NCBI GenBank assembly: GCA_016714745.1
Contig: JADKCG010000004.1
Location: 1-64,000 of the forward strand
From: Elusimicrobiota bacterium
GTDB taxonomy: Bacteria > Elusimicrobiota > Elusimicrobia > FEN-1173
Direction of reading: 5' to 3'
DNA length: 64,000 nt
The translations under genes and the position numbers were made by a program. How positions within the stretch are numbered: the first letter of the stretch is position 1; the number at the start of each line of letters is the position of its first letter. This document shows positions 24,738 through 33,129 of this stretch, one piece after another. The notes beneath the pieces were generated by a model. The model was not told the origin of the DNA. It was given only the letters and a program-made list of their open reading frames with translations, and did no database searches.

Positions 24738-25966
24738 ATGAACTATTTCCTCACCGAAGAACAACAGGCCATTGTCGACACCGCCCGAGAAATCGCCGAA
24801 AAAAAGATTAAGCCCGTTCGCGAAAAGCATGACGCGGAAGAAAGCTTTCCCTGGGAGATTGTCGAGGAACTGAGAAAAGCCGATTTGTTCGGCGTTTATT
24901 TTCACCCCAATTACGGGGGTCTGGGCGGCCACGGATTTGAATTGGTGCTTGTCGTTGAGGAACTTTCGAAGGCGTGCGGCGGCATTGCCCTCTGTTTGGC
25001 GGCCACGGCTCTGGGAACGTTCCCCATTATATTGTTCGGAACGCCCGAACAAAAAAAACGTTGGCTTCCGGACTTGGCCAGCGGAAAACGTTTGGGCGCC
25101 TTTGCGATCACGGAACCCGAAGCCGGGTCAGACGCGACCGCCACAAAATGCACGGCCAAGAAAGACGGCGACTCCTATATTCTGAACGGGGTCAAGAATT
25201 TCTGTTCCAACGGCGAGTCGGCGGAAATCTATTCGATTTTCGCCACCACCGACCCCAAACGGGGCGCCCGCGGCATCTCCTGTTTCGTTGTGGAGAAAGG
25301 GACGAAAGGGTTTACGTTCGGCAAGAAAGAAACCAAAATGGGCATTCGCGCCAGCACGACGTATGAACTCGTCTTTGACAATTGCCGTGTCCCGCGGCGA
25401 ACATGTTAGGCAAAGAAGGCTACGGCCTTTTTGTCGCTCAAGCCACTTTCGATATTTCACGCCCCGGCGTGGCCGCCCAAGCGTTGGGGATCGGGACCGG
25501 CGCCATGAACGAGGCCTTGGCGTACGCCAAAGTGAGACGTCAATTCGGACAATCGGTTCTCTCCTTCCCGTCTTCCCAGCACATGGTCGCCGACATGGCC
25601 ACGAGCCTGGAGGCCGCCCGCGCGCTCCTTTATTCGGTGACCCGCGCCATGGACGTGGACCTGAAAGCCGCTGTGGACGCGTCGGAAGCGTCTGGGAAAA
25701 CGGTATACGAAGAATTGAAACGGGTTTCCTCCGGCCGCTGGACAAAATATTCCGGCATGGTAAAATTGTTCTGCTCGGACACCTCGTTCTGGGTGTCGGA
25801 CAGCGCCATCCAACTTTGCGGCGGGATCGGCTACATGCGGGATTTTCCCGTGGAAAAATATTTGCGCGATGCCAAGATTACGCAGATTTACGAAGGCACC
25901 AACCAGATCCAGCGCAACGAGATCGGCATGATGATTACCAAGGAACTTGCCGCGAAACCGGCTTAA
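24738..25966 (+). CDS. Acyl-CoA dehydrogenase (one frameshift)
   Basis: FAD enzyme that oxidises acyl-CoA, or reduces enoyl-CoA, and passes electrons to ETF. The first frame reads from YFLTEEQQAIVDTARE through AFAITEPEAGSDA and breaks near 25394; one added G restores NCRVPAANMLGKEG. The second frame holds RRQFGQSV, AIQLCGGIGYMRDFPVEK and the catalytic-Glu motif IYEGTNQIQR. An insertion of about 25 residues (VDLKAAVDASEASGKTVYEE region) precedes the last helix bundle and is not in typical short-chain dehydrogenases. AGGAG precedes the ATG. It is followed 10 bases later by etfB, so the three genes form a unit. Confidence 0.9.
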
Positions 25967-25976
25967 AAGAGGGGCC

Positions 25977-26786
25977 ATGGGAATCCATATCGTAGTGTGC
26001 ATCAAACAGACACCCGCCACGTCCAATATTCAAATTGACCCGGTGACGGGCACGTTGAAACGGGAAGGCATGGCCGCGGCCATCAATCCCTTCGATGAAT
26101 ATGGCATTGAAGAGGCCGTTCGCATCAAAGAACGGTTGCCGGGAACCACGGTCAGCGTGATCACGATGGGTCCGCCCCAGGCGGAAGAATCCCTGCGGGA
26201 ATCCATCGCCCGCGGCGCCGATCAGGCGTTTCATTTGACCAGCCGCGCTTTTGCGGGCGCCGACACCTGGGCCACGTCGTATACTCTCTTTAAAGGCATT
26301 CAGAAAATCATGAAAGAGAAAGGGCCTGTCCATCTCGTGATTTGCGGGAAACAGACCAATGACGGAGATACCGGCCACGTGGGCCCCGGCATCGCCGCGT
26401 GGTTGGATTGGCCGAACATCGCCTATGTCAAGAAAGTGGAAGCCATTGACGACAAAAAGATCGTTGTTCAACGCATGATGGAAGACGGTGTGGACGTCCT
26501 GGAAATGGATTTGCCCGCGGTGATCGCTGTGGTCAAAGAGATCAATGAACCTCGCGTGGCGGGGTTGAAGGGGAAAATGGCGGCGAAAAAGGCCGTGATC
26601 CCCAAGTGGAACGAGGTGGACATCGAGGCCGACACGAAAAGCATCGGACTCGGCGGTTCGCCCACCGTCGTTTCAAAATCGTTTAACCCGCCCCCGCGCA
26701 AAGGCGGCGTTAAGATCGAAGGCGCCACGGCCCAGGACAAGGCGAAAGCCTTGGTTGACAAACTCCAAGAGATGAAACTCATTTAA
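25977..26786 (+). CDS. etfB: Electron transfer flavoprotein, beta subunit
   Basis: EtfB binds AMP or, in bifurcating types, a second FAD, and docks with EtfA. The start MGIHIVVCIKQTP and the DEYGIEEAVRIKE segment are canonical; ICGKQTNDGDTGHVGPGIAAWL is the nucleotide-binding region and VVKEINEPRVAGLKGKMAAKK contains the recognition loop used to dock dehydrogenases (quoted core EINEPRVAGLKGKM). Length 269 residues. I start at 25977 because the upstream in-frame codons lie within the dehydrogenase end. Confidence 0.94.
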   Translation: MGIHIVVCIKQTPATSNIQIDPVTGTLKREGMAAAINPFDEYGIEEAVRIKERLPGTTVSVITMGPPQAEESLRESIARGADQAFHLTSRAFAGADTWATSYTLFKGIQKIMKEKGPVHLVICGKQTNDGDTGHVGPGIAAWLDWPNIAYVKKVEAIDDKKIVVQRMMEDGVDVLEMDLPAVIAVVKEINEPRVAGLKGKMAAKKAVIPKWNEVDIEADTKSIGLGGSPTVVSKSFNPPPRKGGVKIEGATAQDKAKALVDKLQEMKLI

Positions 26787-26788
26787 CC

Positions 26789-28063
26789 ATGCCCAACTCC
26801 ATCTTCGTCACAAAGAACCGCTGTACCGGTTGCACCTCCTGCGCCAAAGCGTGTCCCGTGTCTTGCATCGACATGGTGGACCGAGTCAAAGAGGCGGGGA
26901 TCCCTTGGCGGAAACTCGCGATCATCGATGAAGCCAAATGTATTTTCTGTAACGCCTGTGTTGAGGTGTGCGACAAACTGGGTGAAAAGTCCAAGAACAA
27001 AGACGTCTTTCACGCCATCACCATGGTGAAAGAAAAAGTGGAGGGAAAAAATAACGTAGACGTGACCCTCTACAAAAACGTGTGGATTTACGCTGAAATG
27101 CGCCACGGCACACTCATCCCCACCGCGTTTGAATTGCTGGGTTTGGCGAGAACCCTCGCCGGAACTTTGGGCGAACAGGTGGCCGCTGTTGTCATCGGCA
27201 AAGACGTGGGTCAACATGCCCAAGAACTCATCGCTCACGGGGCCGACATTGTCTACGTGATCGACCATCCGTCTTTGGAAAATTTCGTTGACGAACTCTA
27301 CACCCAGGCGCTGACCGAACTGATTTTAAAAGAGCGCCCCAACAAGTTGTTGCTCCCCGCCTCGACCATTGGTCGTTCGTTCGGGTCCCGGGTGGCCATT
27401 ACGGCGAACACGGGCATTACGGCGGACGCCACAGAACTGGCGATTGATCCGGCCACCCGCATGCTTCACGCCACACGGCCCTCTTTCGGTGGAAACCTGA
27501 TGGCCACCATCCTGTGCGAGAAACATCGGCCGGAAATGGCCACGGTTCGTCCCATGGCGTTCCCCCGCTCCCCCCGGGTCGACGGACGAACAGGGAAAGT
27601 GGTGAACGTGGCCGTGGAGGCGTCCAAGTGGAAACAGCGCACCCGCTTCGTCCGTTTTGAGGCGGAAAAGGGCCAAGAACAAGACATTACAGCCGCCGAG
27701 ATCATCGTGGCCGGTGGCCGCGGGGTGGGAAGCGAAACCGGGTTCAAACCGCTCGAGGATTTGGCCCATGCGCTGAAAGGCGCCGTGGGGGCCAGCCGCG
27801 CCGCCGTGGACGCAGGTTGGATCCCTTACCGCCATCAAATCGGATTGACCGGTCGCACCGTCCGACCCAAACTGTATGTGGCCGCCGGGATCTCCGGCCA
27901 AATTCAGCATCTGGCCGGCATGAGTTCCAGCGAAGTCATCGTTTCCATAAACAAGGACCCGGAATGCGCTTTGAATAAAATGGCCACCCTCTCCATCGAA
28001 GGCGACATGTTCGAAGTTCTCCCGGCGATCACTGCCGAAATCAATAAGCGCCGAGGACACTAG
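26789..28063 (+). CDS. etfA: EtfA with N-terminal two-cluster ferredoxin domain
   Basis: The last 320 residues are a normal EtfA, with TVRPKLYVAAGISGQIQH and INKDPECALNKMA forming the FAD site. The first 70 residues are an extra ferredoxin: Cys at 12, 15, 18 and 22 (CTGCTSCAKACP) and at 51, 54, 57 and 61 (CIFCNACVEVC), enough for two [4Fe-4S] clusters. Ferredoxin-fused EtfA is known from electron-bifurcating complexes such as caffeyl-CoA reductase-Etf and lactate dehydrogenase-Etf of acetogens. With the adjacent acyl-CoA dehydrogenase this suggests a ferredoxin-coupled enoyl-CoA/acyl-CoA reaction. That mechanism is inference. Confidence 0.93.
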   Translation: MPNSIFVTKNRCTGCTSCAKACPVSCIDMVDRVKEAGIPWRKLAIIDEAKCIFCNACVEVCDKLGEKSKNKDVFHAITMVKEKVEGKNNVDVTLYKNVWIYAEMRHGTLIPTAFELLGLARTLAGTLGEQVAAVVIGKDVGQHAQELIAHGADIVYVIDHPSLENFVDELYTQALTELILKERPNKLLLPASTIGRSFGSRVAITANTGITADATELAIDPATRMLHATRPSFGGNLMATILCEKHRPEMATVRPMAFPRSPRVDGRTGKVVNVAVEASKWKQRTRFVRFEAEKGQEQDITAAEIIVAGGRGVGSETGFKPLEDLAHALKGAVGASRAAVDAGWIPYRHQIGLTGRTVRPKLYVAAGISGQIQHLAGMSSSEVIVSINKDPECALNKMATLSIEGDMFEVLPAITAEINKRRGH

Positions 28064-28659
28064 TGAAAAGACAATCCCTCCTGTGGGCCGTTGCGTTTAC
28101 GTTTCTTTCCGGGTGCGGTTACAATACGTTCCAAACCACCGATGAAGACATCAAGGCGTCTTGGGCGGAAGTGGTGAATCAATACCAACGGCGTGCCGAC
28201 CTTATTCCGAACTTGGTCAACACCGTGAAAGGGTTTGCGCAACAGGAGAAGGATGTTCTGTTGGGTGTGACAGAAGCCCGCTCTCGGGTGGGGTCCATCC
28301 AGGTTACTCCTGAAACATTGGAAAACCTCGAGGCCTTTTCGAAATTTCAGGCGGCCCAGGGACAACTCTCGGGTGCGCTGTCGCGTCTGTTGGCAGTGTC
28401 AGAAAACTACCCGCAATTAAAGTCCGACCAAAATTTTCGTGACCTCCAAGCCCAGCTGGAGGGAACCGAAAACCGCATCGCTGTGGCCAGGGGCCGTTAT
28501 ATTGCCGCCGTGAAGGATTACAATGTCTCCGTTCGACAGTTTCCTACCAACTTGACGGCCAAAATGTTTGGGTATAAGTTGAAACCGACCTTCACGGCTG
28601 CAAACGAGAAGGTCCTTGCCACTCCACCCCCCGTCAATTTCGGCACAGAGCCGAAATAG
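28063..28659 (+). CDS. LemA-family lipoprotein
   Basis: Short signal peptide ending in a lipobox (FLSGCG, lipidated Cys near residue 18), then the LemA helical domain: YQRRADLIPNLVNTVKGFA, LLGVTEARSRVG, YPQLKSDQNFRDLQAQLEG and ENRIAVARGRYI. LemA proteins are membrane-anchored helical bundles of unknown exact role, commonly paired with TPM-domain (YgcG-like) proteins as here. The GTG start overlaps the etfA stop. Length 198 residues. Confidence 0.9.
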   Translation: MKRQSLLWAVAFTFLSGCGYNTFQTTDEDIKASWAEVVNQYQRRADLIPNLVNTVKGFAQQEKDVLLGVTEARSRVGSIQVTPETLENLEAFSKFQAAQGQLSGALSRLLAVSENYPQLKSDQNFRDLQAQLEGTENRIAVARGRYIAAVKDYNVSVRQFPTNLTAKMFGYKLKPTFTAANEKVLATPPPVNFGTEPK

Positions 28660-28670
28660 GTCTGAAAATA

Positions 28671-28735
28671 AAATCCCCTCCGTCCCCTTTTTCAAAGGGG
28701 GTTAAAGAGCGCCCCCGTTCGAGCGGTTGGGGGAT
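28671..28735 (+). repeat. Palindromic C/G-run repeat between lemA and the TPM gene
   Basis: AAATCCCCTCCGTCCCC followed by CCTTTTTCAAAGG and GGGG makes a hairpin of the same style as the palindrome at 39120-39176. It reaches into the apparent 5' end of the next gene, which has no normal start codon downstream of it. Confidence 0.45.
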
Positions 28736-29447
28736 TAACCGTGGAATTCTCCTCGGAATTCCTTTCCTCCTGTATGCAAATATCCTCACCGCCGATCCAC
28801 CGATCCCGTCGCTTACCCGCCGCGTCACAGATCTCACCGGAACGCTGAGTGCCTCCCAGCAAGCCGAGATCGAAAACGCCCTTCAATCATTTGAGCAGAA
28901 AAAAGGGTCCCAAGTCGCTGTTCTCATCGTCCCCACCACCCAGCCTGAAACCATCGAGCAATATTCCATCCGCGTGGCGAGCCAATGGAAATTAGGCCGA
29001 AAAGGCGTGGACGATGGTGTTTTATTCGTGGTGGCAAAAAACGATCGCACGCTTCGCATCGAGGTCGGCTACGGTCTTGAGGGAGTCCTCCCCGACGCTC
29101 TCTGCAACCGAATCATCGATGGGTTCGTGGTTCCCCGATTCAAAGAAGGAGACTTTTTTGGGGGAATAAGCGAAGGGGTTTTGAGGATGATCCGGACGGT
29201 GGAGGGGGAACCCCTGCCTCCTCCGGCGACCAGGAACGGCGAGGGGGCTCTCGGAAACACCTTTGTATTCATCATCGTTTTGCTTTTTGTTCTTATGTCG
29301 GTTCTCTCACGGATTTTTGGGGTATCACGAAGAAGAGGCTGGACTTCCGGCCGGGGCGGTTTCGGTGGGTTTGGTGGTGGCGGAGGGGGCGGGTTTAGTG
29401 GCGGCGGTGGTGGATTTGGCGGAGGAGGCGCCTCCGGTCGATGGTAA
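28734..29447 (+). CDS. TPM-domain (YgcG-like) membrane protein, 5' end unclear
   Basis: The clear part begins LTRRVTDLTGTLSASQQAEI, then VAVLIVPTTQPETIEQYSIR, DDGVLFVVAKNDRTLRIEVG and VVPRFKEGDFFGGI, which is the TPM phosphatase-like domain. A membrane helix (about NTFVFIIVLLFVLMSVLSRI) follows, then a Gly/Ser/Phe-rich tail ending GGGGASGRW. A hydrophobic stretch (GILLGIPFLLYANILTA) upstream looks like a signal peptide, but the frame holds no ATG, GTG or TTG near it; the first possible ones are internal (GTG at 28974 would lose most of the domain). A lost base near 28735 or a start inside the repeat is likely. The start given is approximate. Confidence 0.75.
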   Translation: MNRGILLGIPFLLYANILTADPPIPSLTRRVTDLTGTLSASQQAEIENALQSFEQKKGSQVAVLIVPTTQPETIEQYSIRVASQWKLGRKGVDDGVLFVVAKNDRTLRIEVGYGLEGVLPDALCNRIIDGFVVPRFKEGDFFGGISEGVLRMIRTVEGEPLPPPATRNGEGALGNTFVFIIVLLFVLMSVLSRIFGVSRRRGWTSGRGGFGGFGGGGGGGFSGGGGGFGGGGASGRW

Positions 29448-29944
29448 ATAAATTCAACCGATGGTCACGGCATTTCTTTCAAACCCCGGGCGCTCTTCGC
29501 CGCCGGTTTACGCCTCAGGTCTTGCGGTCCATCGAAGAGGCTGTTCGGGCTTCGGAAAAAAAACATGGGGGGGAAATCCGTTTTGTGGTGGAAGCCAAAC
29601 TTCCGTTCCCGGCGCTTCGATTCGGTCAAACCCCTCGCGCTCGCGCCGTGGAGCTGTTTGGTCAATTTTCCGTTTGGGACACGGAAGAGAACAACGGCGT
29701 TTTGATTTATGTTTTGTTGGCCGACCGGGACGTGGAGATCGTAGCGGACCGGGGTTTAAACAAGAAAATTACCGCGGCCGAGTGGGAAGACGTGTGCCGG
29801 TCCATGGAAACCCATTTCAGAGAGGGCCAATTTGAAGCCGGCTCTCTCGCGGGGGTCAAGGGAGTCACCGCGCTCCTCGCGCGTCATTTCCCCGCGAACG
29901 GCAAGAACCCCAACGAACTTTCCGACAAGCCTACCCTTCTCTGA
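29441..29944 (+). CDS. Second TPM-domain protein
   Basis: Soluble, 167 residues, no signal peptide. It matches the TPM domain: IEEAVRASEKKHGGEIRFVVEAKLP, ARAVELFGQFSVWDTEENNGVLIYVLLADRDVEIVADRGL (quoted core NNGVLIYVLLADRDVEIVAD) and FREGQFEAGSLAGV. The ATG overlaps the previous stop, so both TPM proteins are made together with LemA. A LemA plus two TPM proteins set is common; function is unknown. Confidence 0.85.
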   Translation: MVNKFNRWSRHFFQTPGALRRRFTPQVLRSIEEAVRASEKKHGGEIRFVVEAKLPFPALRFGQTPRARAVELFGQFSVWDTEENNGVLIYVLLADRDVEIVADRGLNKKITAAEWEDVCRSMETHFREGQFEAGSLAGVKGVTALLARHFPANGKNPNELSDKPTLL

Positions 29945-29951
29945 AATAAAT

Positions 29952-30584
29952 CTACGAAACTCGCGCGACGCGGTGAGAGAGACGGAAAAACGTCCAGATC
30001 AACGTGACAGCGATGGCGGTGAATAACAGGAACGTGGGAAAATTGATCGCGCCGTAATGCCCCGCCGCCAGCATGCCAAAGAGCATGGGGCCGGAGAGAA
30101 ACGTGTTCGCCCGGGAAAAGCGCGCCGCCCGGGTCCTCAAAAGGGGAATCTCTTCCGCGGCCGCTTTGGGAATGCCCAACCCAAAGATTTTTTTCTGAGC
30201 GGGCCAAATCACGAACCACACATTGAACCACATGATGGTGGCCAACAGCATCCCGATTAAAATCCACCAGGCGCGGCCGGTGATCCCGGTCATGTCCGAG
30301 AAAAAGACGGTGGGGCCCCAGAGGCCCGGTTGGTACATGTAGACCATGGTAAACAACACGATGCCGGAAAGAAAGGTTGCCATCGCGCCCCAGCGAAACC
30401 ACCAGAGGGCTCTGGGCATTAACTGGGGATTCACCGCTTTTTTCGTTGCATCGTCTAAGGTCGCCTGAAGCTGAAGGTTCACAAAATTAAAAAAGTAAAG
30501 GTGTCCGATCCACACGATTCCCGCAAACACGTGGAACCAACGAACGAACAGGTTCAGGTTACTGAAGAAGTCAGAAAGCGCCAT
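29952..30584 (-). CDS. PuuD-like integral membrane protein (urate oxidase N-terminal family)
   Basis: Membrane protein of 210 residues with about five helices. NLFVRWFHVFAGIVWIGHLY resembles the first helix of the Urate_ox_N/PuuD family, with His residues in helices I and others (AAGHYGAI near the end) that could bind haem. PuuD of Pseudomonas has an additional cytochrome c domain that is missing here, so urate hydroxylase activity is not supported; a haem-linked electron-transfer role is possible. I start at 30584 because AGGAGG lies five bases upstream. It diverges from the Nudix gene across a very AT-rich spacer (30590-30646). Confidence 0.65.
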   Translation of the reverse strand: MALSDFFSNLNLFVRWFHVFAGIVWIGHLYFFNFVNLQLQATLDDATKKAVNPQLMPRALWWFRWGAMATFLSGIVLFTMVYMYQPGLWGPTVFFSDMTGITGRAWWILIGMLLATIMWFNVWFVIWPAQKKIFGLGIPKAAAEEIPLLRTRAARFSRANTFLSGPMLFGMLAAGHYGAINFPTFLLFTAIAVTLIWTFFRLSHRVARVS

Positions 30585-30646
30585 AGGTCCTCCTAATATA
30601 TTATAAAGTTGTAATAATTTATTATTTCTGTGAAGGAAAAGCAACT

Positions 30647-31114
30647 ATGATCAAGCTGGCCACTCTGTGTTATGTGAAACGCGGCGGCAAAACATTGATG
30701 ATGCACCGTGTCAAACGGTCCACCGACATCCATTATGGGAAATGGAACGGGCTGGGGGGAAAACTGCTTCCGGGCGAAACGCCCGAAGAATGCGTGATCC
30801 GTGAGGTGCGGGAGGAAAGCGGGCTTCGACTGAAACGTCCCGAGCTGAAAGGGTTCCTCACGTTCCCGGGATTCGACGGAGAGGATGACTGGTATGTGTT
30901 CGTTTTTGTGGCTCGGCAGTTCACCGGCCGGCGAGGGGCCTGCAATGAAGGGAACTTGTCCTGGATTCCCGACTCGAAATTGAAGGCTCTCCCCCTCTGG
31001 GAGGGGGACCGCATTTTCATGAAATGGCTGACGGGGCGGAAATTCTTTTCAGGCAAGTTCGTTTACAAGAAGTTCCACTTCACGTCCCACCAGGTTTGTT
31101 TCTATTCGGCGTAA
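30647..31114 (+). CDS. Nudix hydrolase, MutT/MTH1-like
   Basis: The full Nudix box is present: GGKLLPGETPEECVIREVRE followed by ESGL, preceded by HYGKWNGLGGK. The opening KLATLCYVKRGGKTLMMHR is typical of 8-oxo-(d)GTP diphosphatases, and the 155-residue length matches. The C-terminal KKFHFTSHQVCFYSA overlaps the end of the convergent glycosyltransferase gene by 66 bases, so the last 20 residues are less certain. Confidence 0.88.
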   Translation: MIKLATLCYVKRGGKTLMMHRVKRSTDIHYGKWNGLGGKLLPGETPEECVIREVREESGLRLKRPELKGFLTFPGFDGEDDWYVFVFVARQFTGRRGACNEGNLSWIPDSKLKALPLWEGDRIFMKWLTGRKFFSGKFVYKKFHFTSHQVCFYSA

Positions 31115-32329
31115 TCTCGGCGTCGGAACGCCAAGGATTTGGTTTACCCAGTTACGAAATGTGTCCGGCGCGGACTGGGCGGCAATATGACGGGAAAGCG
31201 ATTGGGCGGACGTTTTCATGGTGGATGAATTCAGCATAACAGTCATTGTCCTCCTCCAGTCGTAGGTGCCCGCTTCTTCGGCCATCACCAACTTCCCGGC
31301 TCCATGCCGGACCACCGGGTTCATCACCATGCATTGGTCCATGTTGGCGGCGATCCCAAGAACAGGAACCCCTGCCGTGAGGGCCTGGTAAACACCGCCG
31401 GACCCTCCATTGTTCACGACCAAGGAAGCCCGTTGCGAGAGGGGGAGCCCAGGCAGATAGTCCGCCACATAAATTTTTCCAGGGATCGGAGAGACGGAGG
31501 TTCGCCCCGCCGTTGATACCGCCGCGACGACACCCAGAGACGTTAACGCGGCGCAAATTTTTGGCAGAAAATCAGTCCGACCGGTGGACCCAACAGACAC
31601 GTAGACCAAGGGTTTGTCGGCGGGGATTTCTTCCCACCAATCCGGCAGGGGGATATCGGGTTCCCAAAGGACGGGGCCAATGTGCTGATGGTGGGCGGGC
31701 GCTCCGGGAGTGGGGGCCAAGAGCGGGAGATCGGCATAGGCGATGAAATCTCCAGCGGAATAGATATCTCTGAGATTGTTCGGGAGCGTTTTGAGCCCAT
31801 AGTCTCGCCGGACCCGGTTGAAGGGGCGGCAGTGGAAAGCCAAGGCGAGAGGAAGCACCGTTTCCATCAATTTTCTTCCCGCACGGGCGCCCAGCCATTT
31901 AATCGGGGGAATATCCACCAGCAGGGGCAATTGAAAAGGCTCTTTCGACCAGGGGCTCCACAGGGCGTTGATCACGTTCATGCAAAGAGCGTTCTCCAGC
32001 GGGGCGCTAATCCCCAACGATGGCCGGAAGTCACCCACCACGAGGTCGGGCCTAATCGACCGCATTAAAATGATGTCTTCTTCGACCTGCGTTCGCAGGA
32101 GGGATTGATCGATCAACGGTTGCCCCTTCTCCAATCGTCGGCGAAACTCATCTGGCCGAAGGGAGGTGGCCAATCGACGGCGGAATTGGTCAGGGATAAA
32201 ACGATGATAATGTGGATCGCAAGCGAAAGTCACTTCATAACTGTGACAGGGGAGCGCTTGAGCGAGTGTGACCAACCGTCCCACATGAGCCAGCGAAAAT
32301 CCGGCCGGCATGAAGAGCACTTTTTTCAT
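31049..32329 (-). CDS. UDP-glycosyltransferase-like protein (GT1/MurG-like fold)
   Basis: Start at 32329 (MKKVLFMPAGFSLAHVGRL) is supported by GGAGG seven bases upstream. The N-terminal half has the FMPAGFSLAHVGRLVTLA acceptor-domain opening and VVGDFRPSLGIS; the C-terminal half has VYVSVGSTG and VVNNGGSGGVYQALTAGVPVLGIAA, the donor-binding signature of the macrolide-type GT1 family. Length 426 residues. It follows a hexapeptide transferase and a small membrane protein on the same strand, so it probably decorates a lipid or surface glycan. Acceptor and sugar are unknown. Confidence 0.8.
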   Translation of the reverse strand: MKKVLFMPAGFSLAHVGRLVTLAQALPCHSYEVTFACDPHYHRFIPDQFRRRLATSLRPDEFRRRLEKGQPLIDQSLLRTQVEEDIILMRSIRPDLVVGDFRPSLGISAPLENALCMNVINALWSPWSKEPFQLPLLVDIPPIKWLGARAGRKLMETVLPLALAFHCRPFNRVRRDYGLKTLPNNLRDIYSAGDFIAYADLPLLAPTPGAPAHHQHIGPVLWEPDIPLPDWWEEIPADKPLVYVSVGSTGRTDFLPKICAALTSLGVVAAVSTAGRTSVSPIPGKIYVADYLPGLPLSQRASLVVNNGGSGGVYQALTAGVPVLGIAANMDQCMVMNPVVRHGAGKLVMAEEAGTYDWRRTMTVMLNSSTMKTSAQSLSRHIAAQSAPDTFRNWVNQILGVPTPRLRRIETNLVGREVELLVNELA

Positions 32330-32354
32330 TTTATCCTCCGCACTCTTTACGAGA

Positions 32355-33104
32355 TCAGCAGGCAATTTTTAGTGGTTCTCCTTCTGTTTCAATCTTACGA
32401 GGCACGGACAACGGTGCATCTGCCAGGGCCAATGGCTTTTTGCCGACAAACCCAATTCTCCGGGCGGGCAGACCCGCCCAAATTTCACCCTCACCAATAT
32501 GAGTGAATTTCGGAACGACGGCCCCCGCCGCGACCACTGCGCCTTCCCCGATCGTCACCCCAGACATAATGACCGCGTTTGTCCCGATGGTGGCATGGTC
32601 ACCGATGTGAATGGCGGTGTGTGACAGATTGGTCCCCTCCATCACATGGGGAATGAGAGAGGCGTTATACCCCATAACCACCATTTTTCCTATGGTGACG
32701 AAACGGGGATCAAAAATCATGCATCGGCCGGGATAGCTGTCGGCGCCAATGCGAGTTCCTAAAAGTTTAACGTAAAGCCGTGAGAGGGGAACAGGGATCA
32801 AACCCGAGAAAGAGAGGGGAAAGAACAAAAAAAAGTTAAACGGGTTATAGAACACTTGATAAATGAATTCCTGGCGAGACCCAGGCTCAATCTCTCCTGA
32901 TTCGAGGGGAAAAAAGTGCATCAGGAGCCGATACAGAAGAGTGCCCCCCACGGCGTAGGCGACGATAAATATGGACACGTAAACGAAGGGGTCTTGGAAC
33001 GGGAGGTGGTGAACCACGCTCCAGGACGCAAGGGCGGAAAGACCGATCCATACTTCCATCAGCACCGCGAACGCGATCATCCGATTTAGTTTCATTTTTC
33101 TCAT
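32355..33104 (-). CDS. Membrane-anchored hexapeptide-repeat (LbH) transferase
   Basis: The first 60 residues hold two membrane helices (MIAFAVLMEVWIGLSALASW and FVYVSIFIVAYAVGGTLLY). A second hydrophobic patch (FNFFLFFPLSFSGLIPV) precedes a left-handed beta-helix with GTRIGADSYPG, IGDHATIGTNAVIMSGVTIG and EGAVVAAGAVVPK, the mark of acetyl/acyl-transferases. Start at 33104 has GGAG nine bases upstream. An O-acyltransferase for a surface glycan or glycolipid made with the adjacent glycosyltransferase is a reasonable inference. Confidence 0.75.
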   Translation of the reverse strand: MRKMKLNRMIAFAVLMEVWIGLSALASWSVVHHLPFQDPFVYVSIFIVAYAVGGTLLYRLLMHFFPLESGEIEPGSRQEFIYQVFYNPFNFFLFFPLSFSGLIPVPLSRLYVKLLGTRIGADSYPGRCMIFDPRFVTIGKMVVMGYNASLIPHVMEGTNLSHTAIHIGDHATIGTNAVIMSGVTIGEGAVVAAGAVVPKFTHIGEGEIWAGLPARRIGFVGKKPLALADAPLSVPRKIETEGEPLKIAC

Positions 33105-33129
33105 GGTTCGTTCTCCTGGCGAATTCCGC

